A stretch of DNA of 64,000 nt from Selaginella moellendorffii (GCF_000143415.4 NW_003314262.1:4899131-4963130), one strand, 5' to 3'. Shown: positions 1 to 12,322, counted from the first letter of the stretch. Notes: generated by a model from the letters alone, not told the origin. Numbers and translations: made by a program.

Positions 1-2200
1 CAAAAATGTAAAAAATATAGCATTTCTCTTAATCTGGAAAAATATACTTTCTTTACAAATTTAGGCATACTTTTATGTCATATTGTATACAAGGAAAATA
101 TCCTTGTAGACAAAGACAAAACTCAAGAGATTGAGACAATGTTTCCACCACACGATTAAAAAGTCTTTATTGCTTTTTAGGCAAAGTTGGCTATCACAAG
201 CAATTTATAGAAGCTTATGCAAAAATTGCTAAACCACTTACTAATCTTTTAAAGAAATATACACCATTTATATGGAACAAAAATTGTTAAAAAACATTTT
301 TAAGGCTTAAACAATACCTCAAAGAGGCACCTATACTTATTAAACTCAACTGGACAAAGGAGTTTCACCTACATATGGATACTTTTGATATTGCCACAAA
401 TGCAATATTATTCTAGACACAAGGTGATAAAAAAAATCATTTTATTTACTATGCCAGCAAATACTTAAATCTTGTTAAGCATAACTACACAACAATTGAA
501 AAATAAGCCTTAAACATAGTTTACACTTTACAAAAATTTAGGCATTATTTTTTGGCAATACTTTATTGACCATAAGTCTCTTTTATATCTCATCAACAAG
601 CCATACATATTTGCTCGAGTAACTAAATGGTTTTTACTATTACAAAAATATAATTTTGAAATGGTATATAAACCTGAAAAATTTCATGAATATATCGATT
701 GTCTAAACTACATCACTACAAAAGTCACATAATACTAAAGTAGATAAACTCCCAAATGCTTATTTATTTGCAATCTCTATGCCCACCACTTAGTTAAAAG
801 ATATACAAATCTATCTCTTTATAGGCACAATTCTGCCCCATTATAATTCGCTAGAGAAAAAGAAATTGTTTATCTTGAGGACACGACCTTACTTTGTTAT
901 GGGGGAGCACTTATATAAATTAGACATCGATGGAACATTAAGGAAATATGTTAATAGACACAAAAAAAGAAATGAAATCCTAAGGGAAGCTCACTTAGAC
1001 CCATCAGAATGTCATTTTGCAAACGAAATCACTATTAGAAAAGTTTTACAAACATTGTTATGGTGGCCTATACTTTGGAAAGATACAACAATTTTTTACA
1101 AAAATTATGATTTTTGTCAAATGCATAAATTGCCACTTAAAAAGCAAATCAATGAACTAAATCCTACCTATCCATATGAAACATCTCACAAATGAGAATT
1201 GGATTTTATTGGTTCTATGATGATAAGTAATAAGAAGAACAAATACATTTTAGTCACCACTGACTATGTGACTAAATGGGTAGAAGGTATGCCTATGAAA
1301 TAGGCCTTAACTGCTAACACTGCTAAATTCCTTTATGAAAACATCATTGTAAGATTTAGTTTGCCTAAGGAAATTATCACTGATAGAAACACTTATTTCA
1401 TCAATAAAATAATAGAAATTCTTATACAAGGATTCATCCTTAAACACAAAAAGTTCATGCCATATTACCTACAAAAGAATGGTTAAGCTGAATCCACTAA
1501 CAAAGTGTTTTAAAATATCTTGAAAAGATTGTAAAGGACAATTGGGATAAAAAAACCCTAGATGCTTTATAGGTTTATAGAATTGTATATAAAGTATCTA
1601 CATGCATGATACTATTTTATCTCATTTATGACCAAGAAGCTTTAACGCCTATAAAATTTATAATTTCTTCTTTGCATATTACAATTAAAAATGGCTTTGA
1701 TGAAAAAGAAGCTCTCAAGCAAAAACTTACCAAAATAGAAAACTTAGCTTAGAGCAATTTGGACCTTGCATACAATTCAAAAAACTAGAAAAGCTAGGCA
1801 TGACAGACAATTGAAAATCTCTTGTGAGCTTAAACAAAGAGATAAAGTCCTTTGGTATCAGGGCAAAATAAATACTTTTGGAAATAAATTTGAGAGAAAA
1901 TAGAACAATCTATTTATTTTATCTAAGATATTAGCTCCAGGAATGGCTAAAATACACATCTTAAACAAGAACAATATTGCAATAGTAAATTTAAATCATT
2001 TAAAGAAGTATCATGAAGATATAAGCATAAATGTTATCTATATCTTAGGGTACAAAACTATGGATAAACTCGTGGATGAAGCCCTTGTAAAGATTTATTA
2101 TGATAAGCTACCTAAATGCATAGATAGGGTGACCAATTGTATGAAGGATAAGGGTTTAGAAAAATTCTATAAAATAATATTAAACTTTGTAAAACCATAA
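1..2200 (+). mobile_element. Decayed Ty3/gypsy retrotransposon pol (RT end, RNase H, integrase)
   Basis: Conceptual translation with several frame changes and stops gives recognisable gypsy pol in the usual order. The end of the reverse transcriptase is at about 180-300 (GYHKQFIEAYAKIAKPLTNL), RNase H at about 330-720 (YASKYLNLVKHNYTTIEK, then INKPYIFARVTKWFLLLQ), the integrase zinc-binding region at about 970-1140, and the D,D-35-E core at about 1195-1510 (LDFIGSMM, ITDRNTYF, then AESTNK). Many in-frame stops look like C-to-T changes of Gln codons, for example TAG at 1301 and TAA at 1484. One cysteine of the HHCC finger is replaced by Tyr. The reading frame is not functional. The 5' part lies outside the window. 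Confidence 0.85.
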
Positions 2201-5200
2201 AAAGGCAAATTAACTCTTCAATTATGAGATCCTATAAAACTAGCTTTCAAAATGGATGAAAGGGATATTAAGATCACTTAAGATTTTATTTTCAAATTTT
2301 TCTATCTTCCCATAAAGCTAAATTAGTGGAATTGAAAAGGAGTAGCCTTTCATAAAAAGCTCAGTCATGGATTTGTTCATTTAGAACAAAGGGAAAATAC
2401 ATGTCCCTTGGGAAAGATTTGTCTTTATGCTAGAGAAACCCTTATATATTTAAGTGTTCTTTTTGACAAGGAAGTTGCAAAAAAAGAAATCAAATGATAT
2501 ATTAGATAGATATTTTTTTTTCTAGAGTAAGCCTTCCCTCAAAATCTTGCTAGTATGGTTTATAGAAATTTTCTCCAGGCAATGCATGACTTAAAGGAAA
2601 AGAAAAGAAGGGGTAAATACTCTAAGAGTAACATTTATATTTTTCTTGCCCTATTCTATAAATTCTACCAATAAACCATAAAGATTAATGAGTAAAGATT
2701 ACTAATCCAACAAAGAAAAAAAAATTCCACAATATGTTTGTATATAAAAACATAAAGCTTAAAGCTAAACAAAACAATTTAGATAACTTAGAGGTAGCTA
2801 AGGACCTTTTTTCTCCCTTTCGCTCTTTCCCTCTCACTCACTCTATGCCTATACCTTTGCCAAGATGTGCCAACATTCCAGGCTTAACTCTGAAGCAATG
2901 TATAGCAACTCAAATGCCGCCTAAGGCCATGCAAAAGCAAACACCATTGTTATTGCCTATTGGGTCAAGTAAATTTATCCTCATGCCACCGTCACAAGCC
3001 ATTGACTCCACTCTTGCACCGTCAATGCAAGATCTCTCTTAGGCACCTTTGTTGGCATTGCAATCTGTCTCCTACTTACCTAATGCCAAATGTTTTACTT
3101 ATAAATTTCCATAGATAACAAAAATGCTTAAGCAAGATGAGTACATGGAATAAATCTCATCCAGTAATAAGGAGCTAGATTATGGCCAAGTAAAACTGTC
3201 TAGGGAGCTTTTGTTTTCTCCCTATGATAAGTTTTGGCTTAATGCTTTTGGGTTACTCGCCTATGGGGAGCTACTTGAAAGAGAAATAACAATCAAGCAA
3301 GGGATTGAGCTTATGCAGAAGTAATATCCAAAGACGCATGTTTTTTTTTTCCACTAGCAAGTCCATCCCTTTGGAATCACCCAATTTGCTCAAATTTTTC
3401 ACCTAAACAATAAGGGTGAAATAATCATGATGAGTAAGAAGGATCGCATGCCCAAACAATACATCCTCCCAAATTACATATTCAAATGATGAGGCAACTT
3501 CACCTATTTGAAGCCTAATTATCATGCTAAGCTTAAGGCGTTGTGTGCTATCATCGATGGGAGGACGATTGCACAAAATGCTAGTATCAAGATAACCTGT
3601 TTGTTGGAAGCTATCAAGACTAGATGGCAAATAAACATAACTCATTTCGCGTACAATAGATTTGTGGCCGAAATGAAAAATATTGCCTTACAAGTAAGCA
3701 AAGGAAAGCAAGTGAAGACGAGAGTTTTCATCTTTTTGCAGCGCATCTATGAGCATTACACCACTTAAGTAGATCCCATGCCTCACCTTACCATTGAGCT
3801 ACCACCTCCAGTATCTCCTCCAAAGGAGATAGTGAGGGATGTGAAAGTAAAGGAGAATCCCGATGATACAAATTCAAGGGAGGAAACTTCTCCCTTCAAA
3901 AAGAAACTCCATCTAGATCCAAAAGTCCAAGCTATGAGATCTCTAGGGTTTGTTCCGCAGAAATCTAGTGGTCAAATATGTTGCAGAAAAGCTGGATGCA
4001 GCAAGTATAGTGATAAAATGCTACACCCAAATTAGGAATAGAGTCGTGACTCGTTTACATCTACAGAGACAACTCTGATGCCTATACAAATCTCTCCGAG
4101 CATTAGAGAAGTGACAAATACACAAATAGACAACACTAGGCAAATAATGGATGCTGAAGTTGTGGAAGAAATTCCATAACTTAGGCCACAAGGTCCAACA
4201 TACAATGCATCTATAGATGTTGCAAAACCATTAGCTATAGATATACCCAATGAGATGAGTGTAGGCCAAGAAGATCACAACTAAGAAACTCAACAGGATA
4301 AAAAGGACAAAGCTACAAAAAAGAGTCTAAGTGAACTAGAAGAGTATGAGTTAAATTTTCTCTAGTCCACCTACACATCTGAATGCAACACTCCCTCAGG
4401 CAACAAGTTGTAAGCGACTAATTTTTCCATTCTACTTTAGTCACTTAACCCCACCTCCAACCACTTGGAGGAGTCTCATTCACAACTTCCATAAGTTTAT
4501 TTCAGGACTTGGGACTTGCTAGTCCCAAGGGTGGCATCTATGCCACTCAACCTTTGCACTTAGTCCAAGTGCTCCACGTGTCCAGTCCCATGACCAACAC
4601 CCAAAGGTACCACCGACATATCAGCCCGTTATGCTAAGGCTATGCCCATTCACCTTTGCCGCACTGGTGGTCCAATACCACTTACATCACAGTCTTATCT
4701 CTCTAAGACTGGGCCATCTGTCCATAAATGGTCGTCCTAGATCCACTCCGTAGCATCCTTAGGATGCCCACAGACATGGGGAATAGCCTTCCCCAATATC
4801 CTTTTTATAGTCCCCACCAAGTCCCTTTTCTGTCTATGGCCGTGTTCACCAATATTGCCACTGGGACAAGGCCCATAGGCTCGACCACTAAGTCCCATTG
4901 TCCTCTAGGACTTCTTCACCACATGACCGCATCATTGGTCACTACACCAGAGGACCACTCTTCTTCCTTTCCATGGTCTAGGACTTTAGGATAACCTTTC
5001 GGAACACCATGGCCCTATGCAAGCCTCATGGGTACTTTCCCCACCTTTTGCCTTTAGGTGCTCTAGCCATGGGCTTAGAGCGAGGTTCTGTTGAGCCACG
5101 CTAGGTATCCAAGTAAGTAGTGCCACCCACACTTGAAATGGGAGCATCGGCCATTCAATCTCCCGGGGGAACTAGAGCCAGCTCTTGAACACTTCACCAA

Positions 5201-6486
5201 GCTATCCCGCTTGTCGGTCCGTATTCACTCTAGCCTTGGACCTCCCAGTGGTTATCCCATCACCTAACACCTGGGTACAGCCTTCTTGGGCCAAACTAGC
5301 CTTTCCTAGCCAAACTGACTCCACTAGAGTCCTCCCCCTTACTATACTTTTGGAGCTCACCAAACCCCTCAGGGTTTGGGAGACGAATGCTTTGGGCTTT
5401 CACCCTCTCAGACTCGAACTTGGACTTAGACTTAGACTTAGACTCGGGCTTGGGCTCAGTCTCGGCCTCGGCCTCAATCTCGATCTCGGTCCCGGTCTCG
5501 GTCTTGGTCCCAGTCTCGGTCTCGGTCTCAACTTCGGACTCCATCTCGGTTCATCTCGGACTCCATCTTAAACTCCATCTCGGGTCCATCTCGGACTCCA
5601 TCTCGAATCCATCTCGGACTCCATCTCGAATCCATCTCAGTCCATCTCGGACTCCATCTCGGGTCCATCTTGGGTCCATCTCAAACTCCATCTTGGACTC
5701 CATCTCGGGTCCATCTCGGACTCTTCCATGTGTCATATGTTGGTCCTCTTATGTCTCTTTTCTAGAGATACACTTATTGCTCGCTTCATGCTTGTTCCTC
5801 CAGCTCTTCATTGGGAGTTCCACTCCCGCTCTTGACCTTTCAAGTCAAAGCTTTTAGTCCAAAAGTGTTATGTTTGTTTAGCTTTCGCTTCAGCCATTAC
5901 CACATAGCAGCCTTTTGGCTCCACTTTGGGGCTTAAGGATTTGTGTCTCACACAAGTTTAGCGAGATGAGGCAGCCATAGCAGCAACAAATGCCACAGCA
6001 ACACTATAAGGTCAAGGCTAACTGTGCCTTTGTGCATAAGTCCGCGAGTCAACCTAGAGAGCCAGCAACTTGAAGCTTCATGGAAGAGCTCACTCAACAC
6101 ATCAAAGGAGGCAAGCAGCCAATTGACAAGCTAATGCAGCCAGCAGAAAATGAGGAAACTACAAAGTACCACATACAAGTCTTGAGCTACCTTAAAACAA
6201 TCACCAAGAAAGTGGATAGAGTCATGGGCGAGCAGAATCATCAATGCTACATAATCTAAGAGCTTAAGACTGCAATCCCGACTTCCACAACCATCGATGC
6301 AAAGCGCATCAACCACTAAGACAGTGCATCACTATACTCGACCAAGAGAATCAAATCATGCATCATAAACTCAACAATCTACATCGAAGTGTTTTCTCAC
6401 TATGAAGACCAAGCTTAACAACCTAGAGGAGGATTTGGAGAATCCGACTACCTGAGTACAGGCAGTAGTTTTGTCGTGGGGGAGTG
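2201..6486 (+). mobile_element. Remainder of the decayed retroelement, downstream of integrase
   Basis: This AT-rich stretch has only short open pieces, at about 2734-3042, 3180-3330, 3508-3768 and 3778-4035, interrupted by stops of the same TAA/TAG kind as in the pol part. The pieces read as hydrophilic protein on the plus strand and I do not recognise a domain. Positions 4400-5400 show no coding signal I trust. Positions 5940-6480 again read as a broken hydrophilic, helical protein. It ends just before a purine-rich tract at 6476-6490. I infer that this is an additional, non-pol region of the same gypsy element, or several nested remnants. No env-like membrane segment is visible. Confidence 0.4.
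5405..5735. repeat. TCTCGG-type minisatellite inside the retroelement
   Basis: The tract begins with six-base units of the type tctcgg/ctcggc (about 5405-5530). It then passes into longer units of about 12-24 bases built from tcggactccatctcg and gggtccatctc (about 5530-5735). It creates long but meaningless open frames on both strands (Leu/Gly/Ser-rich on plus, Glu/Thr or Asp/Gly-rich on minus). I do not call these proteins. Confidence 0.85.
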
Positions 6487-6492
6487 ATGAAA
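6474..6492 (+). promoter_or_regulatory. Probable polypurine tract and start of a 3' LTR
   Basis: The purine-rich run gtgggggagtgatgaaaatg lies directly after the last broken coding stretch and is followed by AT-rich, non-coding sequence. A TATA-like tatataaat occurs at about 6650. This is the arrangement expected of a gypsy polypurine tract followed by the LTR (TGATGA...). The LTR end was not located and no partner LTR is in the window. Confidence 0.4.
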
Positions 6493-7590
6493 ATGTAAAT
6501 ATTATATCTTGTGTATCATCCCAGGCATAACAAAAGAAGAAACCTTAGGTGAAATGGAGTTACGCCTAATCTTAAGTATCCAAAGAAGAAAAACTCAACC
6601 TAAGCAAGAAACAATTAGGAACAGCTATAAAATTATGTAGTATATAAATAACACTTAGACATGCTGAAAATAACCCCCACTTACTATACATTTGCATTAA
6701 ATTAACCATCCTTTTTCTTGCCTATGATTATTTATGCAAAGTAGAGTTGAGAGTGTGACATATATTTATCCTTACTCACACATTTGGAGTTTGAGGCTAA
6801 ATTCTCATTTATTCTTTTCTCTCATTCTTCTTCTTCTCTTCTTCTTCTACGTTCTCATCTCTATTTGTTTGTCACTATTTTGCAAGAAAGGGCGAGAATG
6901 CAAGTATAGGTAAAAAAACTTTACTCAAAAGGCCATTTTGTTTTGGTGTAGAAGATGTTAGATAGTGGGGAGAGGAAATGTTGAAGAGAGAATTAGGCTA
7001 CTTCTACCATGAAACTAACAAAAAGAAAAAAGAGGAAAAAATCTAAGGACAATAATTGTAATAGTTTAGTCAAGAGGTTGTGAAGCAAATGGTGTTTCAT
7101 GACAAAGCATAATCATTATTAGGATGATGTCAAAAGATACTTACAACTGACACAAAGTCAAGATCATGGGTTTTCCTTTGTTTTAGACTAAGTATAATTA
7201 ATTATTAAGGGATTAACAACAATTGTAAAGTTGTGACCCTTTAAGCAGTTTTCCATCCTGGAGGATAAAGACTATGGTATTAATTGTGAGAGATAAAATA
7301 CAAGAGAAGTAAAAAGAAAATAGATGGTATGAGGGAAAGCAATACTAGCACCACTGACAAAACTCTGTTAAAGAGGATGAACCTCTATATGGCTGTAGTG
7401 ACAATTAAGACCAAAGCATAAAAAAGCTTCAAATTTCTACGTAGCAATGGTTTTCCATACTCACTTATTTTGGAGTTCATGGAATTTCCCTCCAAGTCTG
7501 GTCACAAAGCTATGTCCTTCCTGAATCATATACATAACAAATACATAATTGTGAGAGACAAAACTGCAGTGAAGGTTTTAAGAAGGTTGG
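6493..7590. other. AT-rich sequence without a gene, probably LTR and flank
   Basis: No open frame of note on either strand. A CT-rich patch is at about 6810-6850. The left part is probably LTR (see the tract at 6474). Nothing else is recognised. Confidence 0.4.
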
Positions 7591-7599
7591 ATGTATAGT

Positions 7600-7930
7600 T
7601 TTTCAACAGCTTTCTATTGCAACTTTTATTTCTCTCTCACTCTTCAAGTTTGCAATGTTTTTGCTCTCTCTTCTTCTGTCTTCTTGCTTGCTTATAATGG
7701 TGGAGCATGCCATGGTTGTAGCACATGTGAAAACCACATGTGCTACAATGGTGGCTCAGGATCATGTGCCACTTGGAGCTGTTACTTTTTTTGTGCTCTC
7801 CCTTCCATTCTCAAAAGCAAGTTGTAAGAATCTAAAGCAAAAGAATGTTTGTCGTGTGATCATGGCTTCAATGCTGCTTAGATTCTTGAGTCTTGATTCA
7901 CCTTTCTATTGCACGTTTTTGCCGGTGTAA
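7600..7930 (+). pseudogene. Frame-broken relative of the hevein-like peptide gene
   Basis: A hydrophobic leader in one frame (from about 7655) ends in MVEHAMVV, nearly the same as the MVEHANVV at the end of the leader of the intact hevein-like gene at 8722-8958. The nucleotides also match over this stretch (atggtggagca). Downstream a cysteine-rich stretch with GGSGSC and SC pairs resembles the chitin-binding core, but it lies in the other frame (about 7690-7825). A frameshift therefore separates leader and core. The last cysteines of the core are not recognisable. It could instead be an unrelated small cysteine-rich peptide gene with an intron. The two genes would be inverted neighbours about 0.8 kb apart. 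Confidence 0.4.
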
Positions 7931-8721
7931 GACTTCTATAAGAAGCTTGCTTTCCAGTAAATCCACTCCTACCCACTCTATGTCTGGCAATTCCACCCAA
8001 TCTCTTGTATATGTTATATCAAATAAAAGATATTGACATTGGAAGGATTGCAACTACAATCCAGAGCTCAGACAGCTGTGCATCTCAAGTGATAGAGCCA
8101 ACCTTTCTTGGTAAAACCAAAATGTTTATTATGTGAATCACAGCCCAGTCCTTCAGGTTGGACTCAACTTGTTATTGCTATCGCACTGGCTCATCTCTTA
8201 GCTGCGCAGCTATAAGATGAGTTAGTGAGATAGTAATGCTCATATGTGCTAAAAAATGCTGATGTTCCTGCACGTAACACGTTATGACCATGAACACTAT
8301 AAATTCTTACAGTCTGCCTTAAAAACAGCCGATGCAAAAGAGAGGATGTCTCTCTACATGTGTGCTACTGCTCTAGCACTCAACAGATCACTACAATTTC
8401 TACATTGAAGCCCTGAATAAAAAGTCAATCAGAGGTCTTACACCAGATAAACCATTGTAAGGAAGGCCGCTCCAATGCCAAGCCAAGGGAAAAAGTGTGG
8501 CTTCTAAAAAAGCTATTCCATGTAGTAAAAGGAATCCACCATACTAACCTGCAGTGCATTGGGCATCATGATGAAGGAGATTGCATTGGATGAGATTCTT
8601 AATGCGTTCAGCTTGGTAACTTAGCAAACATTACACCATATATAACAAAAGACACCAGTGCTTATTTAGATATTACTCGCAACTTTCATGTTGCAAGTGT
8701 CTAGCACATTAGATGGAATAT
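7931..8721. other. No gene seen
   Basis: Intergenic sequence between the broken and the intact hevein-like genes. It holds the 3' flank of the minus-strand gene. No repeat or RNA gene recognised. Confidence 0.4.
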
Positions 8722-8958
8722 TTAGTTGCACCTCCCATAGCCGCGCTGGCAGCCCGTGCCACAGAAAGCAGATGTCGATCCGCAGTAGCCAAACTGGCTG
8801 CAGCACAGGCCCCGGTTGCAGGAGGCTCTGCCACCCTGACGACCGCAACAGGGACGGGTTCCACACGCTGCCTGAGCTTCCACCACATTCGCGTGCTCCA
8901 CCATTGCAACAACGAACATGCACAAGAAGAAAGCAGCGAAAGCACGAAGGGACGCCAT
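8722..8958 (-). CDS. Hevein-like chitin-binding peptide precursor (78 aa, 10 Cys)
   Basis: The product is a small secreted chitin-binding peptide, a family that acts in antifungal defence outside the cell. Residues 1 to about 30 are a signal peptide ([17 protein letters not shown]...). The mature part of about 48 residues carries the type-1 chitin-binding pattern: C-GRQGG...C, then CCSQFGYCG, then CG-GCQ. The aromatic and Ser residues of the sugar-binding site are present (Ser-Gln-Phe-Gly-Tyr). It has ten cysteines: the eight-cysteine core is extended by a Cys four residues before a Cys-Cys pair at the N-terminus (CGTRPCC) and by a C-terminal Cys. I chose the ATG at 8958 because it directly precedes the hydrophobic leader; the open frame runs further upstream but through a proline run encoded by a G tract that is clearly promoter. 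Single exon. Confidence 0.88.
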   Translation of the reverse strand: MASLRAFAAFFLCMFVVAMVEHANVVEAQAACGTRPCCGRQGGRASCNRGLCCSQFGYCGSTSAFCGTGCQRGYGRCN

Positions 8959-9026
8959 TGCAAACAGTAGCACTTTAACTATGGATAGAGCTGAGTAGTG
9001 TTTGATTGAATGGAGAGGCGGGGTAC

Positions 9027-9038
9027 ATTTATATACAG
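9027..9038 (-). promoter_or_regulatory. TATA box of the hevein-like gene
   Basis: On the minus strand the sequence reads TATATAAAT, about 70-80 bases before the ATG at 8958. That leaves room for a short leader. It is immediately preceded by the homopurine/homopyrimidine tract at 9038-9060. Confidence 0.6.
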
Positions 9039-9070
9039 GAGGGGGGGGGGGGGGGGGGGGTGTGTGTGGC
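9038..9070. repeat. Poly-G (poly-C) tract with TG dinucleotides
   Basis: A run of about 20 G residues with one or two interruptions is followed by tgtgtgtgtg. It sits directly upstream of the TATA box of the hevein-like gene. Confidence 0.9.
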
Positions 9071-12007
9071 AAGCGAAGTCTTTGGGTTACATCACAACTT
9101 TTGAAAATGTAGAGCGCACTTTTGTTTGCATCGCAATTAAGTATTTTCTATATGAGCACATTGAACGTGAAAAGACTTTAGCTCCATGATCTACCAGACT
9201 TTGGCCCTATTGCGAATATAGGGTGACAAATCCTATCGAATTTTTTGCACCACAAGACGAAAAGCTCGAGGAAGGCAACACTGTGCACATACTCGATCTT
9301 GACACATTTGCATTTGAAGTGTGACACAAGACCTCATCGCTGGAGCGAAGTTTCGTAAGAAGCATGCGGGTTGATTTCTGTGAAAGTAGGTTACGTTAAC
9401 CAAATCAGTAAACTCAAGCTCAGATTGTTTTGCAAAACTAACCGGTTTCAGTGACGAGGACGGGGGGATTATTGCACTCCTTCCTTATGTAGTTGGGAAG
9501 CTTATAACATGGCACAATGTTCAGGCAGCTATCTTCAAAAAACTGCATGTAAATAAGCATCATTAGACAGAGTGCGAGGCAGTCTTCTGTGCGATGGAAA
9601 TGCAGCTCGCTTGTAAGCTTGTGGTCTGGTTTGCCAAAATAGGTTGCTGCATTGAAATGCAGGTATGATTTCCTTCGCAACGCTCACGCACGATCTGCTG
9701 CGTGGAAGCAAAACCTCAGGCAGCAGTAACACCTACTCGGGCAGCTCAAGCAGCGCAAGCCCACACACCAGCCACGGAATCAGTTAACTCTGAGACAGAA
9801 CTGGTGTTGAGATGATAGAATGCTGAATCTCCCGCTGGAGCCACAAAGACAAGGTGAAATAAATCCCCCGTGATATATAGTCTTCAAGAAAACCATTACA
9901 CGAAAACTAATTTTGCAGGTTGCTGGCTGGTTTCAAGCTTAGAATGGATTGACATTCTTGACGGTGCTCGGAGCGGGTCATATGGTTTCCCTAGACATTT
10001 GTCCTATTTCCTCAAAGGAAAGGTTCCACCAAGCTTTGCCAATTGAATGTCCTTATTCCGATGAATTCTCGACTACCTCGGTTAGGCCTTACACAGCGTC
10101 TTTCTAAGCTCCTTCTCGAGCTGCATTGGACCAACAGTTAGTGATACAAATTAGGAAATTACCACTTTTCCGGAAACCTGGGTTAATTTCTTCATAAGAT
10201 CCAGACGATGACTCTACCAGGTTCTGGAGATTTTCATTCCAAGTTAAGACATGGTTGACATTTGTTGTATGAGTTCTCTGGAAAGACGTTCCGAGTGGCT
10301 CACGCATGGCAGCAACTCACCAAGGTGTCTAGTTAATGCATATCTTTCTACAAAATTCAAAACGATATGAACTTGCTTCAGCTCGACCCTTCTTGACGAA
10401 ACCAAAAACATCCAAGATCGAATACTTGTATTAATATTCCGCCCAAACGAATGGATATATCCGGTCGACAGGGCGTGAATCTTTGAGCCTTGCAAGCAAC
10501 AGCCTTGCCGCACTTGACGCTGCCTAGAAGATATGTTCATCATTTAGCCAGAAGTCGCCCATCATTAGACCGTATGTTAGAAAATCCTCTGGAACATGAT
10601 AGGATTAGATAAGTTAGAGCAAACGGAAAGAAAAGAAAGAATTACCTAAGACTAGCCTCGGTTCTTGAGTATGAATAGGCTCCTCAACATCGATGCTCCT
10701 CCTCATCGCATGTGGTGTCCATTTGATCCATCAACCTCTGGAGCGCGGCTCCACGGCGACTGACCTGTCCAACTGTGCTCTCTCATTGGTTCTCTTCTGC
10801 CTCCGCCTTCATCTTTCGGCGCTCCTCCAAAGCTTTGCGTCTGATACACGTCTACATCAGCTCGAGCTTTTTAGCAATCTCAACTGAGCCTCGAAGGCTG
10901 GCGAGAAGATATTGTTGGTGATTTTCTTCACCAAAGCATTCACCCCTGTGGGTTGCTGTTCTTCTTTGATCCAGCTTCTCGTTGAGAGTGTTGATACCAC
11001 TCCATTGGCACCACCACTGCGAGGAGAGATGAAAAACCAAAATCTTAAGCTTTTGCAAAGTACCTGTAGATCAGGATTCGAAGTTTCTTTCTGGATCTAG
11101 AGTGGCAGCATGGACACAATTATGTCGGATGCCTGGTAATACTCTGATGTCTTCGAGCAAACAAGATCAAAGCTAGTAATATAAGGATCATACTTGCATG
11201 AAAGTATTTACTTGCAGAGCTTCCACGAGAGTGTTGAGTTTCCTGAATTTGCTAGATTCAAACTAGCTTGGACGCTTCGCTGATTGGGGTAACTTCTGTT
11301 TTATCAGCGCAAGGATTGTAAGCATTCACCAGAATATTTGTGTGTAGGGACTGAAACTGTAAATACAAACCACTTCGGTTTGTAAATGTTGTAGTGAGTA
11401 AGTCCACTTATCAAGCGGTTCATGATGGCCGAAGCTCCTTGGCAGTTTGGATTCATAGAACCTCCGAGGACTGAGCAAGTCAAGGCATTCCCAAGCTTAC
11501 TCTTTTGTGTTATCCATTTCACAATAGGGCATAAATCTATATCCAATGGGGAAGGTAAAATTAAAAGTAGAGGTGAATAACATTAAGCCATCGCAGCAAG
11601 AAGTGATGTCATTCTTTGTATAGTGGACATTTTTCCTACACAATAGCTTTGTGCAAGTGCGAGGCAAACAATTCCACAGTGGGGGTAATATGTTCTTGCA
11701 TATTTAAAAGTAAGAATGCACATCAATTCGCTCAAATTTGGGCATTCTTCAAAACCCAGAGCCTAGGCATTTCTGAAAGATCTCAAAAAATATTCTCCCA
11801 CTGGTGAGAACAGTGGAAAACAATTATTTCATTATTTTACTTTTCTCATTCATTTCTTCTAGAAAAAAATCAGATTTATGTTTCAAGTTGATAATGTTCT
11901 TACCATGTCTAATTTTTATAGCCAGATATAATGACCTGCTTATGGTGTAAGGGAAACTAGTGAGACTTGATTAAAATTAAGGTGGCTACTGCCTTCTTTT
12001 TCTCCAG
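9071..12007. other. Gene-poor stretch with broken, unrecognised coding remnants
   Basis: Short minus-strand open pieces occur at about 9438-9680, 10104-10543, 10690-11060 and 11304-11546. They look protein-like (charged stretches, possible coiled coil at about 10700-10900), but stops and frame changes interrupt them. None shows a domain I can name. I found no promoter, RNA gene or mobile-element terminus here. The stretch may be old gene fragments. Confidence 0.35.
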
Positions 12008-12136
12008 AAGCTCAATCAAGTGACAATGAAGCCCATCTTTGCCACTTTCGTATCTAGCTTATTCGGTGGCTCTTCCAGTGACTTTGAGCTGAGCCAGGAT
12101 GCCGTGGAGGATTGCAAAGAGATTGCCAACAAGGAG
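12008..12136 (+). pseudogene. Orphan exon with intact splice sites
   Basis: A 43-codon open segment (KLNQVTMKPIFATFVSSLFG, then FELSQDAVEDCKEIANKE) is bounded by a strong acceptor (tttttctccag) and a consensus donor (gag|gtgagt). Both boundaries are phase 0. No convincing partner exons were found on either side: the next recognisable segment, at 12323, is a copied piece of a different gene. The family is not recognised. It is probably a captured or relict exon. Confidence 0.4.
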
Positions 12137-12322
12137 GTGAGTGACGTATTTGTATTCAGTGATTTACCTCTTGAAAGCCACAGAGCTAATGGTTGTGATG
12201 TTGATTCTGGTGATTGGCCTCAAAAAACCAGTAAAAGTATGCTCTTTGCGCCAAGGCATTCACAACCATGTATTGCTTAAATTGGACTTGTGACTGTTTG
12301 GGAAGATTTTATTTTTCCTGTG

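Noticed and set aside
5185-5857. Open frames rich in Leu-Gly, Ser-Val or Glu-Thr dipeptides
   Set aside because: They translate a minisatellite; every frame of the repeat is open.
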